NCBI GenBank assembly: GCA_019685575.1
Contig: JABFQO010000001.1
Location: 62,001-126,000, forward strand
Length of the DNA stretch: 64,000 nucleotides
Reading direction: 5' to 3'
Source: Candidatus Bathyarchaeota archaeon A05DMB-4
Lineage (GTDB): Archaea; Thermoproteota; Bathyarchaeia; Bathyarchaeales; SOJC01
Under the pieces are notes generated by a model that saw only the letters and a program-made list of their open reading frames with translations, was not told where the DNA came from and searched no databases. The translations under genes were made by a program, and so were the position numbers. This document shows positions 1 to 8,588 of this stretch, piece after piece (positions within the stretch are counted from its first letter, which is position 1; each line of letters opens with the position of its first letter).

Positions 1-97
1 TGTCGTGCCATCGACCATCTTGAAGTATTCTCAGTATTCGCTCGATACTTTGATCGGTCAACGAGCATCCTTTCTTGTTGGTTCTCCAGTTAGGCAT
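1..97 (-). CDS. Winged-helix protein, N-terminal fragment (runs off the left edge)
   Basis: An open frame starts with ATG at 97 on the minus strand and runs without a stop through base 1. The 32 visible residues begin MPNWRTNKKGC and continue into a helix-rich stretch (LTDQSIERILRILQDGRWHD) that looks like the first helix and turn of a winged-helix DNA-binding domain. A TATA-like stretch lies near 139-147 on the same strand. The gene is divergent from the HTH gene at 274. Other frames are also open over this short stretch, so the call rests on protein-like composition and is tentative. Confidence 0.45.
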   Translation of the reverse strand, partial: MPNWRTNKKGCSLTDQSIERILRILQDGRWHD

Positions 98-273
98 GCT
101 GGTTCTTAAGATTTCTGAAGTTTTCTTGAGGAAGAATTTTCTATAATCAAACACATGGAGTAATCTTCTAGAATATTATGCAAGTCGTAATATGCTTGCT
201 TGGGGAATTTTCCTTTTTAGGCTTTCCATTCTTTGGTTTGTTATAGACAAGTGTTATAGACGAGGTTTATAGA

Positions 274-612
274 TTGATAAACTGGGACAACCCGCAAAAA
301 AGGCGCGACCGACTGTATATCATCGCAGAAATTCTCGACATCGCCAAGGAAGGAACCTTAAAAACCCAAATCATGTACCGAGCCAACCTTAGTTTTACAC
401 AGTTGAACGAGTATTTGGATCTGCTTGTAAACATGAAGTTAGTCGGACTACAAGAAAGCGGAGAAAAAATAATTTACAAAACTACCCCAAAAGGGCTACA
501 ATACTTGCAGAACTATAAGGAAATAATTGAACTACTAAAAAACAACAACGATAACGGCAAGCCAAACATCAAGGGTGGACCCACCATATACTGGGTCAAA
601 AAAACACCATAA
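274..612 (+). CDS. Small winged-helix transcription regulator
   Basis: A 112-residue protein begins at a TTG with a GAGGT Shine-Dalgarno (SD) site about seven bases upstream (262-266). Residues 10-80 have the pattern of the archaeal single winged-helix family (ArnR1/HTH_45-like): ILDIAKEGTLKTQIMYRANLS, then a recognition helix and a wing with YKTTPKG followed by a terminal coiled-coil-like helix. Such proteins act as dimeric local transcription factors. It is divergently placed from another probable winged-helix gene at 1-97, so the 176-bp spacer may be a shared control region. Its target cannot be told from sequence. Confidence 0.8.
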   Translation: MINWDNPQKRRDRLYIIAEILDIAKEGTLKTQIMYRANLSFTQLNEYLDLLVNMKLVGLQESGEKIIYKTTPKGLQYLQNYKEIIELLKNNNDNGKPNIKGGPTIYWVKKTP

Positions 613-652
613 ACCGCCAAAACATTTCCATCTTTTTCGCGTCCCCTCGAAC

Positions 653-676
653 TTTTTTTTTAAAAAAAGAGAAAAA
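653..676. terminator. Bidirectional T-tract terminator
   Basis: Nine T (653-661) are followed directly by a long A-rich run (662-676) between two convergent genes. Read on either strand this gives the T-rich tract on which archaeal RNA polymerase terminates. Confidence 0.6.
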
Positions 677-686
677 ATTTGGGGGT

Positions 687-2024
687 TTAGTTTGGTTTTA
701 GCACGTTGACTGGACCTTTCTTCCAACGGATTGCGAGTATGCCGATGGCGATGATAGTTGCTATGCCTAAGAGTGCGATCACAAGTTCATACGTAGCAAG
801 CGCTGGCAGCGTTTCTAACCCTATGGAAGGATCATGTTCAAGGACGTAGTTTCCGAAGTACGGATAACAAATGTACGCCCGCAAGTGCCCACCAGCAGCA
901 ACGTAAGACGCAGTAACGTCCACCACGTCCATTACGGTATTGTTAGTCGGATCTCTAAGCAGAGCCTTCGGCACAAACTTGAAGAAACCAGCTAGTGTTG
1001 CGTTACCCTTTTCGTAACGGAACCTGAAGCGTTCCCTCAAACGGTTCGGCAACGGTTGACAATCTTGCAAAGTCATGTTCTGCGTTACTTGCACTCTTTC
1101 GCCTTCCACGTACATGTTGCGGGTCATCGCCGCCGTCTCGAGTCCCTCGTCGCTTAAACCTTGCGCGTCAGCCTCTAAAATTGGCAACTGCGTCATGTTA
1201 ATCGACGCCATGTTAACCCACAACGCCAAGCCTGACTTGCCTTCAGGTATGGTTATGCCCAAGTATTGCTCGAGCAGTTGCAGATAATTTCTCAGATACT
1301 GGTTGTCTATGTTCCATTCCCAGTGTTTTATCACCAAGTCCATCTTGAACTCGCCAGCTTCAACACTGTAGCTGTACTGTCCTTCCACATCCTCGGTTGC
1401 CGGTGTGTAGTAAAACCTGCATCTTATGATGATGTTGCCCTCAGCGAACTGCAAGTCTGGCCGATTGTCGGGAACGTCGACGAGAGTGAAGTTGAAAGCA
1501 AGATACTTCACGTCGCCCCTAGTCACGTCCCCATGAGTGCTAAGTTCCCATCTGGCACCGCTAAAGGGCAAGTAGGGCGCATGAAGACCTGTCAAATTTC
1601 CTATGTATGATAAGAGTTGCCATGCGGCTCTCAAGCGTAACATATCTTGTATCATGTGGCGTCTGGGTTCATAGAAGAGGGTTTGTATGCGTTGTCTGAT
1701 TCGCCAAGGTTCGGCTTGGGCTTTAAGCAAGAAGTATGGTTGATCGTAGCTTACGTATTCGATTAAGCCCTTGTATTTTACGACGTTAATGTTGTCTGGG
1801 TTCTTCGTGTACCACCATAGAAAAATGGGTTTTTTGCCGCCGGCTGGAAACGCGATGGTTATGACGTCATTTTGGATATAGGTCCAGTTTCCTTCTATAC
1901 GCCAAGTTGCTTCTTGATTCTGTTGCTGTTCTGCTTGCACGGTTGCGGTCGTTAGCGGAAGCGCCAAAGTCATCAGCAAAAGTCCTAGAAGAACGGTCGC
2001 AATTAGTTTTTCTCTTGTTTTCAC
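687..2024 (-). CDS. Secreted, C-terminally membrane-anchored surface protein of unknown function
   Basis: A 445-residue protein starts at a GTG with SD GGTGA six bases upstream. Residues 1-31 form a signal peptide (basic MKTREK, a leucine-rich core, then an A-x-A cleavage region before EQQQN). The body has several N-x-S/T sequons, as expected for an N-glycosylated archaeal exoprotein. Residues about 412-435 form one transmembrane helix followed by the basic tail RWKKG, so the protein is probably anchored by its C terminus and faces outward. I do not recognise the ectodomain. No partner is adjacent; it is followed by a shared T-rich terminator. Confidence 0.75.
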   Translation of the reverse strand: MKTREKLIATVLLGLLLMTLALPLTTATVQAEQQQNQEATWRIEGNWTYIQNDVITIAFPAGGKKPIFLWWYTKNPDNINVVKYKGLIEYVSYDQPYFLLKAQAEPWRIRQRIQTLFYEPRRHMIQDMLRLRAAWQLLSYIGNLTGLHAPYLPFSGARWELSTHGDVTRGDVKYLAFNFTLVDVPDNRPDLQFAEGNIIIRCRFYYTPATEDVEGQYSYSVEAGEFKMDLVIKHWEWNIDNQYLRNYLQLLEQYLGITIPEGKSGLALWVNMASINMTQLPILEADAQGLSDEGLETAAMTRNMYVEGERVQVTQNMTLQDCQPLPNRLRERFRFRYEKGNATLAGFFKFVPKALLRDPTNNTVMDVVDVTASYVAAGGHLRAYICYPYFGNYVLEHDPSIGLETLPALATYELVIALLGIATIIAIGILAIRWKKGPVNVLKPN

Positions 2025-2171
2025 GCTTTTTCACCGAAAATAACTTAGAAACGGGCTCTCTTAAGCAAATCGTTTCGATAAAACTCGAACATGACGAAGC
2101 AACAGTTCTAGAAAAATAGAACTTCATCACGCCTCTAATTAAAAAACTGGTGCCGTGTACTTTTAGAGAGG

Positions 2172-2678
2172 CTACTCTTTTGTCCCTTTGTCATCAGCAA
2201 AATATTTTAGATCAAAAGGCTTCATAATCACTCCTTTCTTAACGCTCACCAGAAAAGACTGCAAATCTATCACAAAATCTGCCCAATCCACGGTGAACTC
2301 CCGCATAAAATCGGCATAATCGCTATAACTTCTATGAAACGAAACAACAACCGCGTCCTTCCCCAAACCTTCACCATCACTCGCAAAAATGACACACGGA
2401 TGCTTCAAGTACCATTCACGCGCATGATTTATCATCTTGTCCGTGGTGGCTTTCTCATAGGTCTTCGACTTGCAAAACGTAAAGGCCAGAATTTCGTAAC
2501 CGATCTTGTCGAATCGTGGAACCAATGTATAAGTTTGGATGTAGTCCTTTTCCAATCTTTGGCGTGTCCTCGTAACCGTGGGTTGAGAAACATGTAGCAC
2601 CTTTGCCAAATCACGGTCACTTCGGCGGCTGTTTTTCATCATTTCAAGCAGAAGCCTTAAAGCATCCTTTTCCTTCAA
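2172..2678 (-). CDS. Lrp/AsnC-like transcription regulator
   Basis: A 168-residue protein whose N-terminal 60 residues form an AsnC-type winged helix: KDALRLLLEMMKNSRRSDRDLAKVLHVSQ followed by PTVTRTRQRLEK, the classic second and third helices of Lrp proteins. The C-terminal half (about 70-150) is not a clear RAM effector domain, although it could fold similarly. It is the first of a minus-strand gene after the zinc-ribbon/aIF1 pair, from which it is separated by 79 bases. Effector and targets are unknown. Confidence 0.75.
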   Translation of the reverse strand: MKEKDALRLLLEMMKNSRRSDRDLAKVLHVSQPTVTRTRQRLEKDYIQTYTLVPRFDKIGYEILAFTFCKSKTYEKATTDKMINHAREWYLKHPCVIFASDGEGLGKDAVVVSFHRSYSDYADFMREFTVDWADFVIDLQSFLVSVKKGVIMKPFDLKYFADDKGTKE

Positions 2679-2757
2679 TCGTCATCATCGTCCTAATGTT
2701 TTGTTTTCGGAATAGCCTATGCTTAAACGCTCAAAACTTAAAGATTTTTTGGATTCA

Positions 2758-2982
2758 TTATTCTAATCCTTCTTCTTTCTTCACAGAAGCCTCGTCTTTT
2801 TCCATGGCGATCGGCCCTCGGTAGCCGCAGTCGAGACACACGTACTTCGATGGCGTAAGCCAAAAATCAAAACCGCTCGACAACTTCAACCTTGCACTTC
2901 CACAACGGGGACAGTATTTTGCCGATGCTTTTCTATGCTTCAGATTTTTAACTACCTCACGCAGGTCTTGTAGTATGCCCAC
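2758..2982 (-). CDS. Small zinc-ribbon protein
   Basis: A 74-residue protein with one treble-clef or zinc-ribbon knuckle pair: CPRCGS near residue 24 and CLDCGYRG near residue 50. The N-terminal 20 residues are a basic helix and the C-terminal tail is acidic (EKDEASVKKEEG). It lies 20 bases downstream of aIF1 on the same strand, so the two are probably co-transcribed; a nucleic-acid or translation-linked role is plausible but only inferred from that linkage. Confidence 0.7.
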   Translation of the reverse strand: MGILQDLREVVKNLKHRKASAKYCPRCGSARLKLSSGFDFWLTPSKYVCLDCGYRGPIAMEKDEASVKKEEGLE

Positions 2983-3002
2983 GTTTTTCCGCTCCGTAGC
3001 GA

Positions 3003-3317
3003 TTACTGAACCTCAATGTTCTCCTGCGGGTATCCCAACTGCAAAAGAAACTTCAGCGATTTTTCCCGTTGGTCGCCTTGCAACATGATCTGTCCATTCT
3101 TCGCCGTACCGCCACACGCACAGAATGTCTTCATTTTCTGTGCAAGTCTGCCAAGGTCTTGGTCTTTGTCGTTTATGCCGTCTATCACGGTCATTGGTCT
3201 GCCGAATTTTCTTGTCTCCAACCGAACACGGATGCGCTGCTGTTCCTTGCCGATTTCGCTGCACACACAAATTTCACGAGGAAGCCCGCATGTTGGACAA
3301 ATTTCCGCCATTCGCAC
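3003..3317 (-). CDS. Translation initiation factor aIF1 (SUI1 family)
   Basis: 104 residues. An N-terminal zinc-binding knuckle (CPTCGLPREICVC) precedes the SUI1 fold: RIRVRLETRKFGRPMTVI, then LAQKMKTFCACGGTAKNGQI and the end LQLGYPQENIEVQ, which match the family closely. aIF1 binds the small ribosomal subunit near the P site and controls fidelity of start-codon choice. A TATA box lies 23-32 bases upstream of the ATG, so the mRNA has almost no leader. The downstream neighbour is a zinc-ribbon protein. Confidence 0.95.
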   Translation of the reverse strand: MRMAEICPTCGLPREICVCSEIGKEQQRIRVRLETRKFGRPMTVIDGINDKDQDLGRLAQKMKTFCACGGTAKNGQIMLQGDQREKSLKFLLQLGYPQENIEVQ

Positions 3318-3339
3318 TCACACAATAAACACCAAGGCA

Positions 3340-3349
3340 GATATATAAG
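3340..3349 (-). promoter_or_regulatory. TATA box of the aIF1 gene
   Basis: CTTATATATC on the minus strand, centred about 28 bases from the ATG at 3317. This spacing puts transcription start at or very near the start codon, implying a leaderless or nearly leaderless mRNA. Confidence 0.6.
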
Positions 3350-3474
3350 ACTTACATCACAACAACACGCGCCATAAAGATTTACGTTTGACTATAGAAG
3401 AAGATTCCACAAAACTCAAATTCGAATATTGCCAATTATTATGTGCTCGAAAAATTAAGGGGAGAAAGGAAAAA

Positions 3475-5910
3475 TTGTACACTGTCTCTTTAAGTTCAGT
3501 TAAGTGGAACTTTAAGCCTACGATGTTGATTTCTCTTCTGGCAGTATCTATGATTGCCATGAGTCTACCTCTCGGCTTCAACACGCCCTTATCCACCAGC
3601 GTACCAAACGTAGTAAAAATCTCTCCGACGCTCAGCGGCTTGATTGAAACCCAAAATGGTCTTCCGTTAAACGTTATAGTAACTACAGCCACGGGCGATT
3701 ATTCAGCGGTAATAGCTGACATTCAAAGACTAGGCGGACAAGTTAAAAATGAGTTCCAATACGTAAACGCCTTGGCAGCATCCATCCCCGCAAACAAAAT
3801 CCAAGCATTAGCCCAGAACGAAAACGTCGTAAAAATCTACTACGACGAACCCCGCTCAATAGCCAGCGACATCCCATACATCCCAGAACTAGACCCGAAA
3901 GCCGAAGCCGTATCAGCCATCCTTAAAGATTACGAAACAGTCACCCTTCGTCCAGACATGATCTCAAGCATCGAACCAAACAACTACTGGAACCCAACAG
4001 CCATGGGCGCTGAACCCGTTTGGAACCTCGGCGACCTCGGCCAAGGTTCAATGGTTGTAGTCATTGACACGGGCATTTGGGCAGGACACTTCTTATTCGG
4101 TGGCACTTCCATAATCGGAGGAGTTGACTTGAGCCCCGATGTAGGAACGCCGTACGAGGGATGGAGTAGCCCAGCTAACCATTGGCACGGCACTCATGTT
4201 GCTGGAATAATCGCGAGTACGGGTGGAATTATCGTGCCCGAAGACGACTTGCTTGTTCAAAGCATCGAGTTATACACAGGAATGACCCTGCCTTCGGCTG
4301 AGCCCTATGGTTTCCCACCAGGCTACAAGATAATCTGGCTCTTAGGCATGGCTCCGTTTGCGGATCTTTACGCCGTCAAAGTCTTCGACTACACGGGTGG
4401 CGCTGTCGCGACATCTTACATCCTTGCCGGAATGGAATACGCTTTGAACTTGAAACTTGTGGAAGGATATGATGTTGACGTCATAAGCATGAGCATCGGC
4501 GGCGCAAACAATTACGACGGCAGAGACGTAGAAGACCAACTGGTTGACTATATAACATCCTACGGAATAACCGTGGTCGTCGCTGCTGGGAACGAAGGCC
4601 CCGCATCCATGACCGTGAGCAGCCCAGGTTCTGCAAATACAGCCATCACCGTAGGAGCAGCCGCGACGCCAGTTCAAACAAGGGTGTACTGGGATTACAT
4701 GTATGAGATGCTTGGAATAGGCTACTACCTCTACACAAGCGAAACACCCCAAATTTACGCCTTCAGCAGCCGAGGACCAACATCTGATGGTCGCCTGAAA
4801 CCAACCTTAGCAGCCACAGGCATCATGGTGATGTCTGCTTATCACGAAGCAGATTATCCTCAAGAAATAGCATGGGCATCGGGAACTTCGATGGCTACAC
4901 CTGCAGTTTCGGGCGCTGTTGCTCTCTTGAATACTTATGCAGAATACTTCATTCCGGGAGCTACGCCAGAAGATTACAAACAAGCACTTCAAAACGGTGC
5001 TGTTTGGCTCGACGGCTATACCGAATATGATCAAGGCGCAGGTTTCCTAAACGCCTATAACTCTTTGGTGGCACTTGCAAACGATCCTTCAATAGGCGAT
5101 GTAGCAACCCCTCTGCCCCGTTTCGCTTGGCTTGAGGACATAAGCAACATTCCCATCTGGAGCGTCGGCACTTACGAAACTGACATTGTTGATTTGGCGC
5201 CTGGCCACAAGAAAGACTTCGTCTTTAGAGTCACGCAGTTCACGGGCTCGATAGAACTGGAGATTACCAACGTAGAATTAGGCTTCGACTTGGGCTTGAA
5301 CAGTTTTGAAGTCTACATCCAAAGCGCCAAAAGAACAACCTACGCCTACTTCATAGACAGCGCAAACGTTTGGGGAGACGCGTCATTCAAAATAACCGAC
5401 TACGAAACCACATGGACAGGAGAAGTCACAGGAGTCGTCTATGACGAGTTCACACGCTTGGCACCGATAGAAGCAGGATACGTAAAGATAGTCATCGAAA
5501 ACGACTGGACCAGCTTCGACAACATATCCGCGCACATAAAAATAAAAGCAAAACCAGAAACTTGCCAACCCGGATACTACAAGTACTTCATAAAAGCCGG
5601 AAGCCTCGCTGAAGGACAAAACACCGGTTGGATGTCAATCAAAATACCAAAGAACACCATAAAGGCAGAGATCACGTTGTATTGGCTTCGCGACTGGAGC
5701 GTCTACCCAACCTCGGATTTGGACATGATAATTTATTGGGACGAAGGCTACAACCTCTACGGCGCCACGTTAAACTCACCAGAGCGAGTAATACTCGAGA
5801 CCCCAACACTACTGTACATACTGATAGATGGCTATTCCATATACGCGCGAAATGAGCCATACGTGCTAACAATAAAGTTTACTGTAAGCCCCAGCGGTAG
5901 CTGGCGTTAG
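3475..5910 (+). CDS. Secreted subtilisin-like serine protease (S8 family)
   Basis: The start is taken as TTG 3475 because a strong SD (AAGGGGAGAAAGG, 3457-3469) precedes it and the next residues give a signal peptide with a hydrophobic core (TMLISLLAVSMIAMSLPLG); the open frame itself extends further upstream to 3388. The 811-residue product has an inhibitor-I9-like propeptide (about 60-125), then the catalytic triad Asp198 (VVVIDTGIW), His238 (HWHGTHVAGI) and Ser472 (GTSMATPAVSGA). The His-Ser interval is long, with inserts around 260-300. About 250 residues of beta-rich C-terminal domain follow, without an obvious membrane anchor. Probably an exported or cell-surface protease for protein degradation. 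Confidence 0.92.
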   Translation: MYTVSLSSVKWNFKPTMLISLLAVSMIAMSLPLGFNTPLSTSVPNVVKISPTLSGLIETQNGLPLNVIVTTATGDYSAVIADIQRLGGQVKNEFQYVNALAASIPANKIQALAQNENVVKIYYDEPRSIASDIPYIPELDPKAEAVSAILKDYETVTLRPDMISSIEPNNYWNPTAMGAEPVWNLGDLGQGSMVVVIDTGIWAGHFLFGGTSIIGGVDLSPDVGTPYEGWSSPANHWHGTHVAGIIASTGGIIVPEDDLLVQSIELYTGMTLPSAEPYGFPPGYKIIWLLGMAPFADLYAVKVFDYTGGAVATSYILAGMEYALNLKLVEGYDVDVISMSIGGANNYDGRDVEDQLVDYITSYGITVVVAAGNEGPASMTVSSPGSANTAITVGAAATPVQTRVYWDYMYEMLGIGYYLYTSETPQIYAFSSRGPTSDGRLKPTLAATGIMVMSAYHEADYPQEIAWASGTSMATPAVSGAVALLNTYAEYFIPGATPEDYKQALQNGAVWLDGYTEYDQGAGFLNAYNSLVALANDPSIGDVATPLPRFAWLEDISNIPIWSVGTYETDIVDLAPGHKKDFVFRVTQFTGSIELEITNVELGFDLGLNSFEVYIQSAKRTTYAYFIDSANVWGDASFKITDYETTWTGEVTGVVYDEFTRLAPIEAGYVKIVIENDWTSFDNISAHIKIKAKPETCQPGYYKYFIKAGSLAEGQNTGWMSIKIPKNTIKAEITLYWLRDWSVYPTSDLDMIIYWDEGYNLYGATLNSPERVILETPTLLYILIDGYSIYARNEPYVLTIKFTVSPSGSWR

Positions 5911-5942
5911 ACGTCGGCAACAAAGTTTCACTTCAATTCCCC

Positions 5943-5959
5943 TTTTTTCTCATTAAAAA
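5943..5959. terminator. T-tract between convergent genes
   Basis: Six T (5943-5948) on the plus strand and an A-rich run (5954-5959) that reads as T on the minus strand, in the 54-base gap between the subtilase and the ribonucleotide reductase genes. Confidence 0.45.
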
Positions 5960-5964
5960 GAATT

Positions 5965-7764
5965 TTAGCTCCACGGACAGTACGGTGTGGGGCATCCGCC
6001 CGCGTATTCCGAGTCGGCTTTGACTATTTTCGGCGCGGTTTTGTTCAGTTCCATCGTGCCAATGTACAAGACTTGTTCGCTCTTGCTTCCATAACGATAC
6101 ACGGTGATGCCTTTGCATTTTAGTTCGTAAGCCAGCCAGAAAATGTCTTCCACGTTTTTGATGGACGCGTTGTTAGGCAAGTTCACTGTTTTGGAAACTG
6201 CGTTGTCCGTGTATTTTTGGAAGACCGCCTGCATTCGAACATGCCATTCCGGGGCTATGTCGTGTGCAGTTACGAAAACTCGTTTCACGTCGTCTGGGAT
6301 TTCCTGAAAATCCTTAATCGAGCCGTGCTGCGAGACCTTTTTCATCAGTTCCTCGCTGTAAAAGCCTCTTTCCTTGGCGGCTTTTTCGAAGTATTGGTTG
6401 ACCTCTAACAGTTGTGTGCCTTCCATAACGTTGCGAATGAAAGCGATGGCGAATAGAGGTTCGATGCCGCTGCTACATCCAGCGATGACGCTTATCGTGC
6501 CCGTGGGTGCGACTGTGGTCACGGTGGCGTTACGCATGGCTTTGTAGCCTTTTTGTTCCCAGACGCTTCCTTTGAAATTCGGGAAAGAGCCACGTTCTTC
6601 TGCAATGGTGATGGAGGCTTTGTGGCCCTCTTGTTCAACGAACTGCATAATCTCCTCGCCAACCGCCAACGCTCCCTCGGAATCATAAGGAATTCCAAGT
6701 TGCAGTAACAGGTCGGCGAAGCCCATGACGCCGAGCCCGATTTTCCTGTTCGCATGCGTGAGTTTTTTGATTTGTGGAAGCGGGTATTTGTTTGCGTCTA
6801 TGGTGTTATCGAGAAAATGCACAGCCAAACGTATGGTTCTACGCAGTTTTTCCCAGTCGATTTGGTTGTCTTTCACCATCTTCGCCAGGTTAATCGAGCC
6901 TAAATTGCAAGATTCATAAGGCAAAAGTGGTTGTTCCCCGCACGGGTTAGTCGCCTCGATTTTGCCCACGTGAGGCGTCGGGTTGTGCCTGTTCACCTCG
7001 TCGATGAAAATCATTCCTGGATCGCCGGTTTTCCAAGCCATTTCCACGATGAGGTTCCAAACTCCTCTTGCCTTGACCTCGTTTACGACTTTTTTTGTGC
7101 GGGGGTTCACGAGTTTCAGTGTGCCGTCGTTTTTCACTGCGTTGATAAACTCGTCTGTGACGGCGACGGAAATGTTGAAGTTGGTCAAGAAACCCTCGTG
7201 CAGTTTGGCTTTAATAAAATCAATGACGTCGGGATGCGTGATGTGAAGTATACCCATGTTAGCGCCTCGGCGTTTTCCTCCCTGTTTTATGACATCCGTA
7301 GAAACGTCGAAAACCCGCATAAAAGAAATCGGCCCAGACGCCATACCCTCTGTGGTTTTCACTATGTCGCCTCGCGGGCGCAGATGAGAAAAAGAGAAAC
7401 CCGTGCCGCCGCCGGACTTGTGAATCAAAGCCATGTTTTTCACTGCGTTGAAGATGCCTGGAATGCTGTCCTCGACGGGTAGTACGAAGCAGGCGGAAAG
7501 TTGCCCGATGTCTGTGCCTGCGTTCATAAGCGTGGGTGTGTTGGGCAAAAATTCCAAGTTAAACATTAGCCGATAAAATTGTTCCTCGGTGTCAGCGACT
7601 TCCGCGTCACTCACGCCATATTTTCGGTCAACCGCTGCCACGGCTTTCGCGACACGACGAAACAATTGCGCCGGGGTTTCTATTATTTCGCCCTTCAAAT
7701 TCTTCAGCAAATAGCGTCTTTCGAGAACCTTTACCGCGTTGATTGAGAGTTTCGGTTCTTCCAA
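5965..7764 (-). CDS. nrdJ: Adenosylcobalamin-dependent (class II) ribonucleotide reductase
   Basis: Makes deoxyribonucleotides using a B12 radical. The start is set at TTG 7764, which has GGGGAG five bases upstream and gives MEEPKLSINAVKVLERRYLL, a usual family N terminus; an in-frame GTG at 7788 is the alternative. About 599 residues. Visible motifs: LPNTPTLMNAG, LSACFVLPVEDS with the first redox cysteine, KSGGGTGFSFS, the active-site NPCGEQPLLPYESCNLGS (Asn, thiyl Cys, Glu), and APTGTIS. The C terminus ends with the exchanging cysteine pair GGCPTPYCPWS. No NrdB-type small subunit is nearby, as expected for class II. Confidence 0.95.
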   Translation of the reverse strand: MEEPKLSINAVKVLERRYLLKNLKGEIIETPAQLFRRVAKAVAAVDRKYGVSDAEVADTEEQFYRLMFNLEFLPNTPTLMNAGTDIGQLSACFVLPVEDSIPGIFNAVKNMALIHKSGGGTGFSFSHLRPRGDIVKTTEGMASGPISFMRVFDVSTDVIKQGGKRRGANMGILHITHPDVIDFIKAKLHEGFLTNFNISVAVTDEFINAVKNDGTLKLVNPRTKKVVNEVKARGVWNLIVEMAWKTGDPGMIFIDEVNRHNPTPHVGKIEATNPCGEQPLLPYESCNLGSINLAKMVKDNQIDWEKLRRTIRLAVHFLDNTIDANKYPLPQIKKLTHANRKIGLGVMGFADLLLQLGIPYDSEGALAVGEEIMQFVEQEGHKASITIAEERGSFPNFKGSVWEQKGYKAMRNATVTTVAPTGTISVIAGCSSGIEPLFAIAFIRNVMEGTQLLEVNQYFEKAAKERGFYSEELMKKVSQHGSIKDFQEIPDDVKRVFVTAHDIAPEWHVRMQAVFQKYTDNAVSKTVNLPNNASIKNVEDIFWLAYELKCKGITVYRYGSKSEQVLYIGTMELNKTAPKIVKADSEYAGGCPTPYCPWS

Positions 7765-7787
7765 TCTTGCTCCCCGCTTGGGAAACA

Positions 7788-7813
7788 CATATTTTTGTTT
7801 CTATTAATAAAAT
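7788..7813. promoter_or_regulatory. Divergent promoters for nrdJ and the nitroreductase
   Basis: In the 74-base spacer, CATATTTTT (7788-7796) sits about 30 bases before the likely leader of the plus-strand nitroreductase, while ATTTTATTAATAG read on the minus strand (7801-7813) sits about 25 bases before the nrdJ SD site. Both distances fit archaeal TATA boxes; the assignment is by position only. Confidence 0.4.
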
Positions 7814-7838
7814 CATACCATTTAAAGGTGCAGGCAAC

Positions 7839-8588
7839 ATGGAAAATCCAGCGTTGAAGTTTGTTTTCGAGCGGCGGAGCATACGCAGATTCAAACAGAA
7901 AACAGTTCCCCGAAGATTGATAAATAGAATTGTAGATGCTGGTCAACGAGCACCGACGGCTTGTGGGATGCAAGGCTACAGTCTCATCCTCGTCACTGAC
8001 CGAAAACTTCGAGAAGAAGTCTACAAAGCCATCGGAAAACAGAAGTGCATGGAAGAAGCCCCAACATGGATTCTCGTCTGCGCAGACATGGCGCGGCAAC
8101 TGAGGCTTTTCGAAACCCTAGGCGTTAAGACTAAGATAGAACCATTAAGCAAGTTTATTCCCGCCGTGGTTGATGCGGCTCTGGTGGCTGAAAACATGGT
8201 CATCGCTGCTGAAATGTTTGGGTTGGGCTCCGTGTTTATTGGGTCGGTGTGGGCCGAGATGAAAAGGGTTGCAGATGTTTTTGGGCTTCCTAAAAACGTG
8301 TGCCCAATAGTGCTCGTGTGTATTGGCTATCCGGATGAGTCGCCGCCGACCCGTCCACGTTGGCCTCGAGAAGCGGTGCTGCATGAAAACAAGTACAAGA
8401 TGCCGTCGAAAACGTTGATGAAAGATTACTATGAAAAAGCAAACGAGCAACTTGTTAAAATGAGGTATTTTCCGAAGAGTGTCCATAATTGGGCGGAACA
8501 TTGGCAGAGAAAGTTTCCGCCGAAAGAAATGAAAGTATGGGAAGCGCAACTGAGAAAGGATTTGAAGGCTTTAGGATTTCTGCCCTAG
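7839..8588 (+). CDS. Nitroreductase-family flavoprotein
   Basis: The start is ATG 7839 with SD AAAGGTG (7824-7830), giving 249 residues; the frame is open further upstream but would run into the nrdJ promoter. The N terminus has the FMN-binding nitroreductase signature FERRSIRRFKQKTVP, followed by DAGQRAPTACGMQGYSLILV; the middle has APTWILVCADMARQ and AAEMFGLGSVFIGSV. The C-terminal 60 residues extend beyond the short family core. It is likely an FMN-dependent NAD(P)H oxidoreductase; substrate unknown. A second, shorter nitroreductase is at 36528. Confidence 0.88.
   Translation: MENPALKFVFERRSIRRFKQKTVPRRLINRIVDAGQRAPTACGMQGYSLILVTDRKLREEVYKAIGKQKCMEEAPTWILVCADMARQLRLFETLGVKTKIEPLSKFIPAVVDAALVAENMVIAAEMFGLGSVFIGSVWAEMKRVADVFGLPKNVCPIVLVCIGYPDESPPTRPRWPREAVLHENKYKMPSKTLMKDYYEKANEQLVKMRYFPKSVHNWAEHWQRKFPPKEMKVWEAQLRKDLKALGFLP

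Noticed and set aside
6931-7482. Antisense ORF of 183 aa within nrdJ
   Set aside because: A shadow of the conserved ribonucleotide reductase frame; composition unlike a real protein.
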